Of a stretch of 64,000 bases of DNA, positions 15,061 through 23,430 are shown piece by piece (within the stretch, counting starts at the first letter, position 1; every line of letters begins with the position of its first letter). Origin of the DNA: Salibacterium salarium (GTDB lineage: Bacteria > Bacillota > Bacilli > Bacillales > Marinococcaceae); NCBI RefSeq assembly GCF_030813635.1, contig NZ_JAUSUM010000001.1, positions 682,001-746,000 on the forward strand, in the 5' to 3' direction. The notes below the pieces were generated by a model. The model was not told the origin of the DNA, made no database searches, and worked only from the letters and a program-made list of their open reading frames with translations. Made by a program: the position numbers and the translations under genes.

Positions 15061-16185
15061 TTATTTTGGGTCCTCGGCATTGGTCGAATCAGACGACGAG
15101 TCGTCTTCCTCTAATTCGTCTTCGCTCTCCCCATTCAAATATTCGTTCAAATCAAAATCTAAAATAGAGTCTTCCCTTGATTCGCTCTCGCTATCGTCAT
15201 AAAGTTCATCCATTTCTATTCCTTCAATCGAATCGAATTCTTCCATATCATCAAACCCACTGAATTCATCGAGCTCCATTTCTTCTGCTTGGTCGAGAAT
15301 ATGGGATGGCACTGTGACTTCATCGGTTTCTGCAACATCGGAGTAATGGGAAACGATAACGTGATTCGATTCATAGCTTTCCCCATCATCGCTATTCATG
15401 TTCATCGTTAAATTCATTTTGAGTTTTTTCGCGTAAAAGGTTTCTTTATCAATCTGTAATTCATATTCTAGGTCGGCAATTTCTGTCATGTACATCATAT
15501 CTTCCATCGTTTCAGAAAAATCTGTGTTGACCATCCCTATCATTTGCAGGGCAATCTGTTGGCTCTGGTCATTGTCACCATGGAAAATTAATTGATAATG
15601 GCGATTCCCTTCTTTAACCTCAATCTCGTTATTATATGTTTCTATCATTTCTAATATGTGTTCTGGATTTTCAAACGAATTATCGTAAGACTGGAAATCC
15701 TGCGTAAATTGATTAGGGAATTGTGTCCAATGACCTTCCGTAGAATCAAAAATATAAAAGCCTTCATCTGTGAAATAACGTTCCAACCCTACTAAACTAG
15801 AATTCGTCTCCATTGGATCAGTCTCTGTCTTTTCGATAGTGGACGATTCGTGGTAACGGACAGGGTCCAAATTCACCTCCGTACTGGAACGGTATATATT
15901 CTCAAGGGACGCCTCTTTATTCAATTGTATGTGTTGATTCATATTCGTATCTATCGTGTAACTCTTGATGTCTTCCATTTCGTTAATAGACTGTTGCAAC
16001 ACGTCGTCAGCCTGCACCGTTTTTTCTTCTTCATCGTTTTCTTCCGATTCATCCGGCTCTTCTTCGGTTTCAGATGGGACTTCTGTTTCCCCATTTTCTT
16101 CGTTCTCTGTTTCTGCTTCTGACATGCATCCCGTGGAAAATGTTGTTAATAGTAGGATGAGCATGCCTACACGGAATTTCTCCAT
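15061..16185 (-). CDS. DUF6612-type lipoprotein, very acidic
   Basis: The 374-residue product has a lipoprotein signal peptide with the modified cysteine at about residue 20 (TTFSTGC), then an acidic linker rich in E and D. A central domain (about 60-310) has the layout of the LppX/DUF6612 lipid- or ligand-binding lipoproteins of bacilli (QSINEMEDIKSYTIDTNM). The last 70 residues are again almost entirely acidic (DELEEDDSSSDS). It should be anchored on the outer face of the membrane. The acidic ends may reflect salt adaptation. Substrate unknown. Confidence 0.7.
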   Translation of the reverse strand: MEKFRVGMLILLLTTFSTGCMSEAETENEENGETEVPSETEEEPDESEENDEEEKTVQADDVLQQSINEMEDIKSYTIDTNMNQHIQLNKEASLENIYRSSTEVNLDPVRYHESSTIEKTETDPMETNSSLVGLERYFTDEGFYIFDSTEGHWTQFPNQFTQDFQSYDNSFENPEHILEMIETYNNEIEVKEGNRHYQLIFHGDNDQSQQIALQMIGMVNTDFSETMEDMMYMTEIADLEYELQIDKETFYAKKLKMNLTMNMNSDDGESYESNHVIVSHYSDVAETDEVTVPSHILDQAEEMELDEFSGFDDMEEFDSIEGIEMDELYDDSESESREDSILDFDLNEYLNGESEDELEEDDSSSDSTNAEDPK

Positions 16186-16261
16186 GTTGTTTCCTCCTCC
16201 TGGCTGAGGGTTATCATTAAAATAGTATCACATGAACATCGAATTGGATAGAGTAAGTAAA

Positions 16262-16424
16262 AATTTAGAAAAAAGAAAAAAGCAAGTTCTGTCGGGGAAT
16301 AGGGACAGATTCTTGCTTGTTGTTGTGGTAGAAAAGCGGGGGGGGGCATTCTACCTGTAAGCTAAGTATGGAGGAGTTTGACTTGGGGATGTCTTCTAAG
16401 GTGTCATGTGTCCTGTTCGTTATG
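16262..16424 (-). ncRNA. candidate small RNA with C-rich segments
   Basis: On the reverse strand a sigma-A-like promoter (TTGCGT at 16458-16453, 16-bp spacer, TAAAAT at 16436-16431) is followed about 110 bases later by a textbook terminator. Its stem is AGCAAG/CTTGCT with CTGTC/GACAG (16281-16317), and it is followed by T5-C-T6. No convincing reading frame lies between. The transcript would hold CATCCCC, CTCCTCC and a run of nine C, unpaired C-rich stretches of the kind that FsrA/RoxS-type sRNAs use against Shine-Dalgarno sequences. Alternatively it is the leader of the lipoprotein gene at 16185. Confidence 0.45.
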
Positions 16425-16589
16425 CTAGTCATTTTACACGGAAAAAATGTGTACGCAATGTATCTAAAATCCCTTATGTTCGTCAGTATCGCAAATACGG
16501 AGCACAGTATGTGAAATACGAGCTTAGTAAACTTCAATTTCGGGTATAAATGAATAAAATCACAAATAGTTTAGAAGGAGCGTTTTAAC

Positions 16590-18017
16590 ATGGATGGTCA
16601 ATTATATATAAATGGAGAATGGAAAACGGCAGGAAAAGAACCATTTGTTGTATATAATCCGGCAAATAACGATTCTATCGGAACGGCAGCTGATGGTGGA
16701 GAAAAGGAAACGCAAGAAGCGATAAAAGCTGCTGAGAGTGCTTTTCCTACCTGGGCAGGGTTGCCAGCACCTGAACGATCAGCTTATTTGAAAGAAATCC
16801 ACCGCTTGATGATGGATAAGCAGACAGAACTGGCGGAAATGATTACTTTTGAAATGGGAAAGCCATATCATGAAGCGAAAGGAGAAGTAGCTTATGCAGC
16901 CTCATTTCTAGAATGGTATGCCGAAGAAGCCAAACGGGTCTATGGCGAAACAATTCCAGGGAATTCTTCGGACAAACGGTTGATGGTTATTCGTCAGCCC
17001 ATTGGTGTCGTTGGTGCGATTACTCCTTGGAATTTTCCGCAGGCGATGGTGACAAGAAAAGTGGCTCCTGCTTTAGCGGCAGGATGTCCAGTCGTATTAA
17101 AACCGGCGGAAGATACACCGTTGTCCGCGGTTAAATTTGCGGAAATATGTGAAGAAGCGGGGCTGCCGGAAGGTGTGTTTAACCTTGTTACCGGGAAATC
17201 AGCTTCAGAAATCGGCGGCGAGATTATGAAGAACAAAACCGTACGTAAAGTGACATTCACCGGTTCGACGGAAGTAGGAAGAATACTGATGGAACAAGGA
17301 GCGGACCACATTAAAAAGTTGTCGCTGGAATTAGGCGGACACGCTCCTATTCTTGTGCTCGATGATGCCGATATTGAAAAAGCGGTTAACGGAACCGTCG
17401 CCTCTAAATTTAGAAATGCAGGCCAAACGTGCGTCTGCGGTAATCGGATATATGTCCATGACAGCGTGTACGACACATTTATCGAGAAATTAAAAGAAAA
17501 AGTGGACAGGTTAAAAGTGGGAGATGGTTTTCAAGCAGGTGTAACAGTCGGTCCGCTCATTAATGAACAGGGATTTGAAAAAGTGGATCGTCACGTGAAG
17601 GATGCTATAGATAAAGGGGCGGAACTAGTTGCTGGTGGAGAAGGCTATGAAGAAAATGGCGCATATTTTTATCAGCCGACTATCTTAAAAAATATAGACA
17701 GTGACATGGTCATTATGGAAGAAGAGACATTTGGCCCCATCGCCCCTGTCCAAAAAATTTCAAGTCTGGAAGAAGGAATTCGTCTAGCTAACGATTCTCC
17801 GTTTGGATTGGCGGCTTACTTTTTCACAGAAAACATGAGCCGTGGTATGAAAGTAGCGGAAGGGCTGGAATTTGGCATTGTTGGCTGGAATGACGGATCG
17901 CCGTCTGCGGCTCAGGCGCCATTTGGCGGTTGGAAACAGAGTGGAATGGGACGTGAAGGCGGTCATCAGGGAATCGAACCTTTCTTAGAAACAAAATATA
18001 TTTCGATGGGACTTTAA
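16590..18017 (+). CDS. gabD: succinate-semialdehyde dehydrogenase (aldehyde dehydrogenase family)
   Basis: This 475-residue NAD(P)-dependent aldehyde dehydrogenase has TPWNFPQAM (cofactor and active-site loop), TGSTEVGR (nucleotide site), the general base Glu in LELGGHAP and the catalytic Cys in NAGQTCVC. The second Cys two residues on is typical of the SSADH branch, which oxidises succinate semialdehyde to succinate in GABA breakdown. No gabT or GABA permease gene is adjacent. GAAGGAG precedes the ATG. The exact aldehyde is inferred from the family. Confidence 0.85.
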   Translation: MDGQLYINGEWKTAGKEPFVVYNPANNDSIGTAADGGEKETQEAIKAAESAFPTWAGLPAPERSAYLKEIHRLMMDKQTELAEMITFEMGKPYHEAKGEVAYAASFLEWYAEEAKRVYGETIPGNSSDKRLMVIRQPIGVVGAITPWNFPQAMVTRKVAPALAAGCPVVLKPAEDTPLSAVKFAEICEEAGLPEGVFNLVTGKSASEIGGEIMKNKTVRKVTFTGSTEVGRILMEQGADHIKKLSLELGGHAPILVLDDADIEKAVNGTVASKFRNAGQTCVCGNRIYVHDSVYDTFIEKLKEKVDRLKVGDGFQAGVTVGPLINEQGFEKVDRHVKDAIDKGAELVAGGEGYEENGAYFYQPTILKNIDSDMVIMEEETFGPIAPVQKISSLEEGIRLANDSPFGLAAYFFTENMSRGMKVAEGLEFGIVGWNDGSPSAAQAPFGGWKQSGMGREGGHQGIEPFLETKYISMGL

Positions 18018-18085
18018 GTCTAAAAAAGGAGAGAGGTCGATAAGTTAAAGAAATTGTTAAAAATTTTGACGAATTTTTAGTTTTA

Positions 18086-18115
18086 GAAGGTATTTGTAAA
18101 GTGAATATAGAATAG
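18086..18115 (+). promoter_or_regulatory. possible sigma-H promoter of hpf
   Basis: GAAGGTATT (18086-18094), 12 bp, then ATAGAATAG (18107-18115) approximates the sigma-H pattern RNAGGAWWW / RNNGAATWW. In B. subtilis yvyD is transcribed by sigma-H and sigma-B. One -35 mismatch; no sigma-B match was seen. Confidence 0.4.
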
Positions 18116-18144
18116 TAGTAGTATCGAAAGGAGGAGTTTACTTG

Positions 18145-18729
18145 ATGAATTATAATATTCGCGGTGAAAACCTAGAGGTGACTCCGGCACTTAAGAGTTA
18201 TGTGGAAAAGAAAGTAAGTAAAATGGAAAGATATTTTGATACAACGCCCGTTGCGGACGTTCACGTCAAGATGCAGGTCCACAATAGTGAAAGTAGTATA
18301 GAGGTAACGATTCCGATGCCTCAACTAGTACTGCGTGCCGAAGAAAAACACGCAGACATGTACGCAGCCATTGATTTAGTAGTGGAGAAACTTGAACGGC
18401 AGATTAGAAAACATAAGACAAAAGTGAACCGCAAGTTTCGCCAAGAGGGCAGCGTAAAGTACATGTTTAAAGATAATATTGAAGATTTAAATGAAGAGAT
18501 TGCAACGGGGGAGCTCGGCAATGAGGAATTCCCTGAAGAAGAAGTAGATGAATATGAAATTGTACGTAAAAAGCGGTTTAATTTAAAACCGATGGATACA
18601 GAAGAAGCTATTTTACAGATGGACATGCTCGGACACGCGTTTTTCGTATTTTCGAATGCGGTAAATGGCGATACCAATGTCGTGTACCGTCGAAGAGATG
18701 GAAAATATGGATTGATTGAACCAGAATAA
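18145..18729 (+). CDS. hpf: long-form ribosome hibernation promoting factor
   Basis: The product (194 residues) has the HPF/YfiA N-terminal domain (MNYNIRGENLEVTPALKSYV) and the C-terminal dimerisation domain of long HPF (residues about 130-190, VRKKRFNLKPMDTEEAILQM, GLIEPE). It joins 70S ribosomes into inactive 100S dimers in stationary phase. Corresponds to B. subtilis YvyD and lies between fliT and secA as there. ATG 18145 was preferred over TTG 18142 by comparison with the usual N-terminus. Confidence 0.95.
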   Translation: MNYNIRGENLEVTPALKSYVEKKVSKMERYFDTTPVADVHVKMQVHNSESSIEVTIPMPQLVLRAEEKHADMYAAIDLVVEKLERQIRKHKTKVNRKFRQEGSVKYMFKDNIEDLNEEIATGELGNEEFPEEEVDEYEIVRKKRFNLKPMDTEEAILQMDMLGHAFFVFSNAVNGDTNVVYRRRDGKYGLIEPE

Positions 18730-18743
18730 TATACATGTTGCAA

Positions 18744-18772
18744 AGGCTGTCTCTGTTAAGAGGCAGCTTTTT
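18744..18772 (+). terminator. rho-independent terminator after hpf
   Basis: GCTG-CTCT pairs with AGAG-GCAGC around GTTA, then TTTTTT. Confidence 0.8.
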
Positions 18773-18846
18773 TGCGTGATGTGTGTGATGTCGCGTTGTT
18801 GTGTACTGACAATAAAGTTGTTTAATTATGAAACCGATAATACGCA

Positions 18847-18876
18847 TTACACCGTCCTCAAATGAGGACGGTGTAA
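18847..18876. repeat. perfect 13-bp stem-loop
   Basis: TTACACCGTCCTC and GAGGACGGTGTAA pair perfectly around AAAT. There is no T run, so it is not an ordinary terminator. It lies between the first two 17-bp repeats. Confidence 0.8.
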
Positions 18877-19019
18877 AATAAAGTTGTTTAATTTTTGGTG
18901 CAATTAACGAATAACACTTCATAGATGTAACAATAAAGTCGTTTAAATTGATGGTTGTTCAACAATCGGACCATTAAATAAGCGTCCGATTGCTTTAAAT
19001 AGGCATATTTAATAAGAAA

Positions 19020-19220
19020 TCACCAATCTAATTTCAGCAGTTCTGCAACAATCTCATCACTACCAGGAAGAAACATAAACACTGAAATAACGATAAATAG
19101 AACTCCAAAAACAAATAGCAATATAACAACTTTAACAGCCGCAGGCACACCCTTTTTCGTAAGACCGACAATAATAAAGACAATACCTATCAAAAGCAAT
19201 AGTAAGTACCAAAACCCCAT
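19020..19220 (-). CDS. small two-span membrane protein, unknown
   Basis: The 66-residue product has two membrane segments (about 3-22 and 29-53) separated by TKKGVPAAVK. AAAGGGGGT lies seven bases before the ATG, which supports a real gene. It probably is cargo of the element at 18808-20201. No family recognised. Confidence 0.6.
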   Translation of the reverse strand: MGFWYLLLLLIGIVFIIVGLTKKGVPAAVKVVILLFVFGVLFIVISVFMFLPGSDEIVAELLKLDW

Positions 19221-19540
19221 TACACTACCCCCTTTCTATAAATTATGCTTATTAAGCAATTTGGACCATTTGTTGAATATCAGTTTAATCATTGCTCTTG
19301 CACTAAATGCTCCGTTAATTTAAGTATATTTCTTCACAATCCCCTTCAATGTTAACATAAATATCCAATTAGAAGAGAAAATTTCTTACACAATAATCTG
19401 GCCCCTATTCTGGAATAGAAGAAGAAGTTTTTTAACAACTTTATTGTTTTTTTATATTTAGGTTAGGAAAGTGAAACCGTTGACGTTTAAAGAACCAAAC
19501 ATATTAGACATATATAATATGTTTGATCCAATTTTATTAC

Positions 19541-19573
19541 CTTATTCAACTAAAGGGCCGTTACTTGAATAAG
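19541..19573. repeat. solo core of the attC-like repeat (S11)
   Basis: CTTATTCAA and TTGAATAAG are perfect arms around CTAAAGGGCCGTTAC. The block matches the left core of S10 (TTCAACTAACGGG to CGTTAGTTGAAT) with three changes. It lies 20 bp from the point where the recombinase fragment ends and 6.3 kb from the array. Confidence 0.6.
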
Positions 19574-19592
19574 AAAATCATACTACCTTTTT

Positions 19593-19871
19593 TTAATGAG
19601 CGACAACTTTATCACTTTCATATGGATTTCTAAGCCATGCGACGAAGTTGGATAACTTTTCAAAGCTTACTTGCTGATAATCAGTTTCTATTTGCTCTAA
19701 ATACATAAAATAGAATTTCAAAGCCGTACAATAAGTCTGCAAAGTGTTGCTGCTAAGCTCTCTGTTGTGTAGGTATTTCATATACTTTGCAACGGGCTCA
19801 ACGGGTAAACCATCTTTATCAATGAGGAGATATACCTTTCTGCTACAAACAAAAATTTGTTCTATCCTCAT
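19593..19871 (-). pseudogene. tyrosine recombinase N-terminal fragment
   Basis: From ATG 19871 (GGAGGTG five bases upstream) the 92 residues form the SAM-like core-binding domain of a phage-integrase family protein (VAKYMKYLHNRELSSNTLQT, YCTALKFYFMYLEQ). Reading stops before the catalytic domain, so no catalytic Arg, His or Tyr is present. The break lies close to the solo attC-like core S11. It probably is a remnant, though a small DNA-binding product could still be made. Confidence 0.7.
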
Positions 19872-20097
19872 GAGCACACCTCCAATCAGTTTGTTATTCA
19901 CAATAGGACTTCTAATTGCGAAGTGTTTTGCTACTAATGGTTCTATGGTCCTCGAACTTCGTTCTGCGGAGTGCTATCTCGAATCGAGGCTACGCCCCCC
20001 TAAACTCAAACAATTGTTCTTTTCTATATTTACATATTATACTTTCTAAAACATATCCATATTTTCAATATTTATATCTTGAGTATAATATGGAGAT

Positions 20098-20140
20098 AAA
20101 AAAGGATAATCAGTCTCCATAATGGACTAACTATCCTATA
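20098..20140 (-). terminator. reverse-strand terminator-like hairpin
   Basis: AGGATA-TCAGT-CCAT pairs with ATGG-ACTAA-CTATCCT. On the reverse strand it is followed by TTTTTTA. No gene upstream on that strand explains it, which leaves transcription through the 21-bp array as a possibility. Confidence 0.5.
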
Positions 20141-20206
20141 AATTATTATCTTAATTTAAGTTTTTTAAATGACTTTATTGTAAATGAAACAACTTTGTTG
20201 TAATTA

Positions 20207-20305
20207 AACAGTTGTCCCGAAAAAAGCGAAAAGTGTCCGGAACCACGTCTAGGTGTCTCGAAAAATGCAAAAAGTGTCCCGAAACGATCACATCATGTCC
20301 CATAA
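20207..20305. repeat. 21-bp-phased TGTCC repeat array upstream of secA
   Basis: TGTCC or TGTCT cores begin at 20213, 20234, 20254, 20275 and 20296, that is every 20-21 bp, mostly as GTGTCCCGAAA with small variations. The spacing equals two helical turns. One step of 20 bp breaks any constant reading frame, so a coding explanation is unlikely. Confidence 0.7.
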
Positions 20306-20448
20306 ATCGATATGCCTGGCACATACTCCCTGCCAATAGAGGTAATAATGGGTTCACGTTGTAAGCCTGGCAGCAAACTGATAAAATAGTAATAACTGTG
20401 TAATGGAAAAGTTTCCTTGATATAAAAAGAGAGGACGATGATTGCGTC

Positions 20449-22977
20449 ATGATCGGCTTATTAAAAAAAGTAATAGGCGACACAAACCAGCGAAGTGTCA
20501 AAAAACTGGAAAAAACAACCGATGAAATCGAAAGCTACGCAGACGAAATGAAGAAGCTTTCTAATGATGGTTTGAGAGAAAAAACATCAGAATTTAAAGA
20601 ACGATATGAGAACGGAGAAACGTTGGAGCAACTTCTCCCAGAAGCATTTGCTGTCAGCCGGGAAGCAGCCACAAGAGTGCTCGGTTTAACCCCTTTCCGC
20701 GTGCAATTGATGGGGGCAATTGTCCTTCATCAAGGTGATATTGCTGAAATGAAGACAGGGGAAGGGAAAACCTTAGTTGCAACCATGCCTGTATACCTTA
20801 ATGCTATTGCAGGCAAAGGCGTTCATGTTGTAACAGTAAACGATTATTTAGCCGGACGAGACAGTGAAGACATGGGTGAATTGTACCGCTTTCTTGGATT
20901 AACGGTCGGGTTAAATCAAAAAGGGATGTCAAAAGAAGAAAAAAGAGAAGCGTATCTTGCAGATATAACGTACGGAACGAATAACGAATTCGGCTTTGAC
21001 TACTTGCGTGACAACATGGTTCTTTATAAGGAAAAAATGGTGCAGCGCCCGCTTCATTTTGCTGTTGTCGATGAAGTGGACTCGATTTTAGTGGACGAAG
21101 CTCGGACGCCGCTTATCATCTCAGGTTCGGTCCAGCAGTCGACGAAAATGTATATGGCAGGAGACGCATTTGTTCGTCGATTAAAAGCAGAAGAAGACTA
21201 CACTTTTGACGAAAAAACGAAGAACGTTCAATTGACGGAAGAAGGGGTTAACAAAGCAGAGCAAGCATTTGGTATTGATAACCTTTTTGACCAAAAACAT
21301 GTTCAATTAATACATCATATTAACCAAGCCTTAAAAGCACACATCACGATGTATAAAGATACAGATTATGTCGTGGAAGACGGACAAGTTGTCATTGTCG
21401 ATCAGTTTACAGGCCGGCTCATGGCTGGACGTCGTTATAGTGATGGGTTGCACCAGGCAATTGAGGCAAAAGAAGGACTCGAAGTACAGAAAGAAAGCAT
21501 GACACTTGCCTCTATCACATTTCAAAACTATTTCCGGATGTATAAAAAACTTGCCGGAATGACAGGGACTGCCAAGACAGAAGAAGAAGAGTTCCGTAAT
21601 ATATATGGCATGAACGTGACATCCATACCAACGAATAAGCCGATTGTTCGCGATGATAAACCAGATATGATTTATAAATCACGAGAAGGTAAGTTTCGTG
21701 CGATTGCGGATAAGATTGAAGAGCTTTATCAAAACGAACAGCCGGTTCTTGTCGGTACAGTCAGTGTGGAGATATCGGAGCTCGTTTCGAACATGCTCAA
21801 AAAGAAAAAAGTCCCTCATAACGTATTGAACGCGAAACACCACGAAAACGAAGCAAGTATTATTGAAAACGCAGGCCAAAAAGGGGCTGTCACGATAGCA
21901 ACCAACATGGCTGGACGTGGAACTGATATTAAACTAGGAGACGGTGTCACCGAACGCGGTGGTTTGTTTGTCTTGGGAACCGAACGCCACGAAAGCCGTC
22001 GTATAGATAACCAGCTACGTGGACGTTCAGGACGTCAGGGAGATCCGGGTGCTTCTCAATTTTATCTTTCCATGGAAGATGAATTAATGCGCCGGTTTGG
22101 TACAGATAATATGCGCAATATGATGGAAAAATTGGGCATGGAAGATGATCAGCCGATTGAAAGCAGACTCGTTAGCCGTGCGGTCGAACAAGCACAAAAA
22201 CGGGTGGAAGGTCATAACTTTGACGCTCGTAAGCAAGTCCTTCAATATGATGATGTGATGCGCGAGCAACGTGATATCATTTATGCCCAGCGGATGGAAG
22301 TACTTGAGTCAGAAGACCTTAGCAGCATCGTGAAAAACATGATAAAGTCTGTTGTCGAACGGGCTGTTGCTGTGTACACACCAGAAAATATGGTTCCGGA
22401 AGAATGGGATCTCGAAGCGCTTGTCAACTATCTACAAGGCACCGTCTTGTTTGAAGGAGATTTAACAGAAAAAGAAGTCAGCGGCATGGAACCGGAAGAA
22501 ATCACTGAGCTTGTTATGGAAAAAGTGAATGCTCATTATGAGGAAAAAGAAGATCAACTAACAGAAGAAACGATGCGCGAATTTGAACGTGTAGTCATGT
22601 TGCGCGCTGTTGACCGCAAGTGGATGAACCATATTGATCAGATGGATCAGCTCCGCCAAGGCATACATTTGCGGGCCTATGGTCAAAATGATCCGTTGCG
22701 AGAATATAAATTCGAAGGCTTTAATATGTTTGAAGACATGGTTCATTCTATTGAAGAAGAAGTCGCAACTTACGTCATTAAAGCGCAAGTTCGCAGCAAT
22801 CTTGAACGCGAAGAAGTGGCAGAAGGAAAAGCAGTTCATGGTGATAACACTGAACGCGATAACCAAAAACGCCGTCCCGTCCGCAAAACAGAGACAACGC
22901 GTCGTAATGACCCGTGTCCTTGTGGAAGCGGGAAAAAGTACAAGCACTGCCACGGCCGTGAAGAACAAGCGCAATAG
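20449..22977 (+). CDS. secA: protein translocase ATPase SecA
   Basis: The 842-residue motor of the Sec pathway drives preproteins through SecYEG. It has Walker [10 protein letters not shown] (about 99-107), Walker [40 protein letters not shown] and the C-terminal zinc-binding [14 protein letters not shown] that binds lipids and ribosomes. Length and order are normal. The ribosome binding site is poor for ATG 20449. A five-codon frame (ATG 20438 to TGA 20452) overlaps the start by ATGA and may couple translation. The gene is followed by a terminator. Confidence 0.98.
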   Translation: MIGLLKKVIGDTNQRSVKKLEKTTDEIESYADEMKKLSNDGLREKTSEFKERYENGETLEQLLPEAFAVSREAATRVLGLTPFRVQLMGAIVLHQGDIAEMKTGEGKTLVATMPVYLNAIAGKGVHVVTVNDYLAGRDSEDMGELYRFLGLTVGLNQKGMSKEEKREAYLADITYGTNNEFGFDYLRDNMVLYKEKMVQRPLHFAVVDEVDSILVDEARTPLIISGSVQQSTKMYMAGDAFVRRLKAEEDYTFDEKTKNVQLTEEGVNKAEQAFGIDNLFDQKHVQLIHHINQALKAHITMYKDTDYVVEDGQVVIVDQFTGRLMAGRRYSDGLHQAIEAKEGLEVQKESMTLASITFQNYFRMYKKLAGMTGTAKTEEEEFRNIYGMNVTSIPTNKPIVRDDKPDMIYKSREGKFRAIADKIEELYQNEQPVLVGTVSVEISELVSNMLKKKKVPHNVLNAKHHENEASIIENAGQKGAVTIATNMAGRGTDIKLGDGVTERGGLFVLGTERHESRRIDNQLRGRSGRQGDPGASQFYLSMEDELMRRFGTDNMRNMMEKLGMEDDQPIESRLVSRAVEQAQKRVEGHNFDARKQVLQYDDVMREQRDIIYAQRMEVLESEDLSSIVKNMIKSVVERAVAVYTPENMVPEEWDLEALVNYLQGTVLFEGDLTEKEVSGMEPEEITELVMEKVNAHYEEKEDQLTEETMREFERVVMLRAVDRKWMNHIDQMDQLRQGIHLRAYGQNDPLREYKFEGFNMFEDMVHSIEEEVATYVIKAQVRSNLEREEVAEGKAVHGDNTERDNQKRRPVRKTETTRRNDPCPCGSGKKYKHCHGREEQAQ

Positions 22978-22983
22978 GAGGTG

Positions 22984-23019
22984 AGAGGGGGAGGCGGTGT
23001 CCTTCTCCTCTTTTCTTGG
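22984..23019 (+). terminator. probable terminator after secA
   Basis: AGAGGGGGAGG pairs with CCTTCTCCTCT (two G-U pairs) around CGGTGT, followed by TTTCTT. Confidence 0.55.
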
Positions 23020-23177
23020 TAGATAGGAGTGTGGGAACCAGCTTCAACGCGTCAGTTCGGTGTTGTCTCAGAACGAGGAGGTTTGAACCGAATCGGGCCA
23101 TACCCGCGGAAACCGTCCTGTCTGGAGCGGCTGCACAAATAAGCACATTTTAAAAAAAGTTAGCCCCCACAAAGGGT

Positions 23178-23208
23178 GGAATCTCTAGTTACCAGATTCC
23201 ATTTTTCT
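23178..23208 (+). terminator. terminator-like hairpin between secA and prfB
   Basis: GGAATCT and AGATTCC flank CTAGTTACC and are followed by ATTTTT. The rest of 23020-23235 holds no gene; 23095-23135 resembles the dispersed GCGGAAA-CGTCC element also seen at 62450-62475. Confidence 0.6.
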
Positions 23209-23234
23209 AGACAAATCAATGTTGAAAATTTGGA

Positions 23235-23365
23235 GGACAAATGAAAGATGGATGAAGAACGTTTTGTCCCTAATACGACAAATCCAGGACAAAACGTAAC
23301 GAAAATCGGTGTGAAATGTCTTGAATCTTTATCATACGAGACATTTCGGGGGAAGGACTGTCTCG
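23235..23365. repeat. three successive inverted TGTCC-type palindromes upstream of prfB
   Basis: GGACA or AGACA occurs at 23235, 23287 and 23339, exactly 52 bp apart. Each is paired with an inverted TGTCC or TGTCT (23265, 23317, 23359). The last pair, CGAGACA (23337-23343) with TGTCTCG (23359-23365), is perfect. The core resembles that of the secA array. Confidence 0.5.
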
Positions 23366-23430
23366 AAAAGAGAAGCATCGGACCGACACCCCGAACCAGC
23401 TAGAAAATATTTCAGTAGAGGTGATTCGAT

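Larger units (their letters stand above)
18808..20201. mobile_element. small element bounded by 17-bp repeats, with truncated recombinase
   Basis: Three direct copies of ACAATAAAGTTGTTTAA or a close variant lie at 18808-18824, 18876-18891 and 18930-18946. Three inverted copies lie at 19432-19447, 20165-20181 and 20186-20201. Between them are a perfect 13-bp hairpin (18847-18876), a small membrane protein gene, and the N-terminal part of a tyrosine recombinase, all on the reverse strand. Clustered short repeats at both ends with a recombinase inside suggest a decayed mobile element. Exact ends are uncertain. Confidence 0.55.

Noticed and set aside
16994-17476. Reverse-strand frame of 160 residues inside gabD
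   Set aside because: Shadow of the well-conserved aldehyde dehydrogenase frame.
20175-20501. Reverse-strand frame of 108 residues through the secA-side array
   Set aside because: It overlaps the secA start, the array steps are not all multiples of three, and no ribosome binding site is seen.
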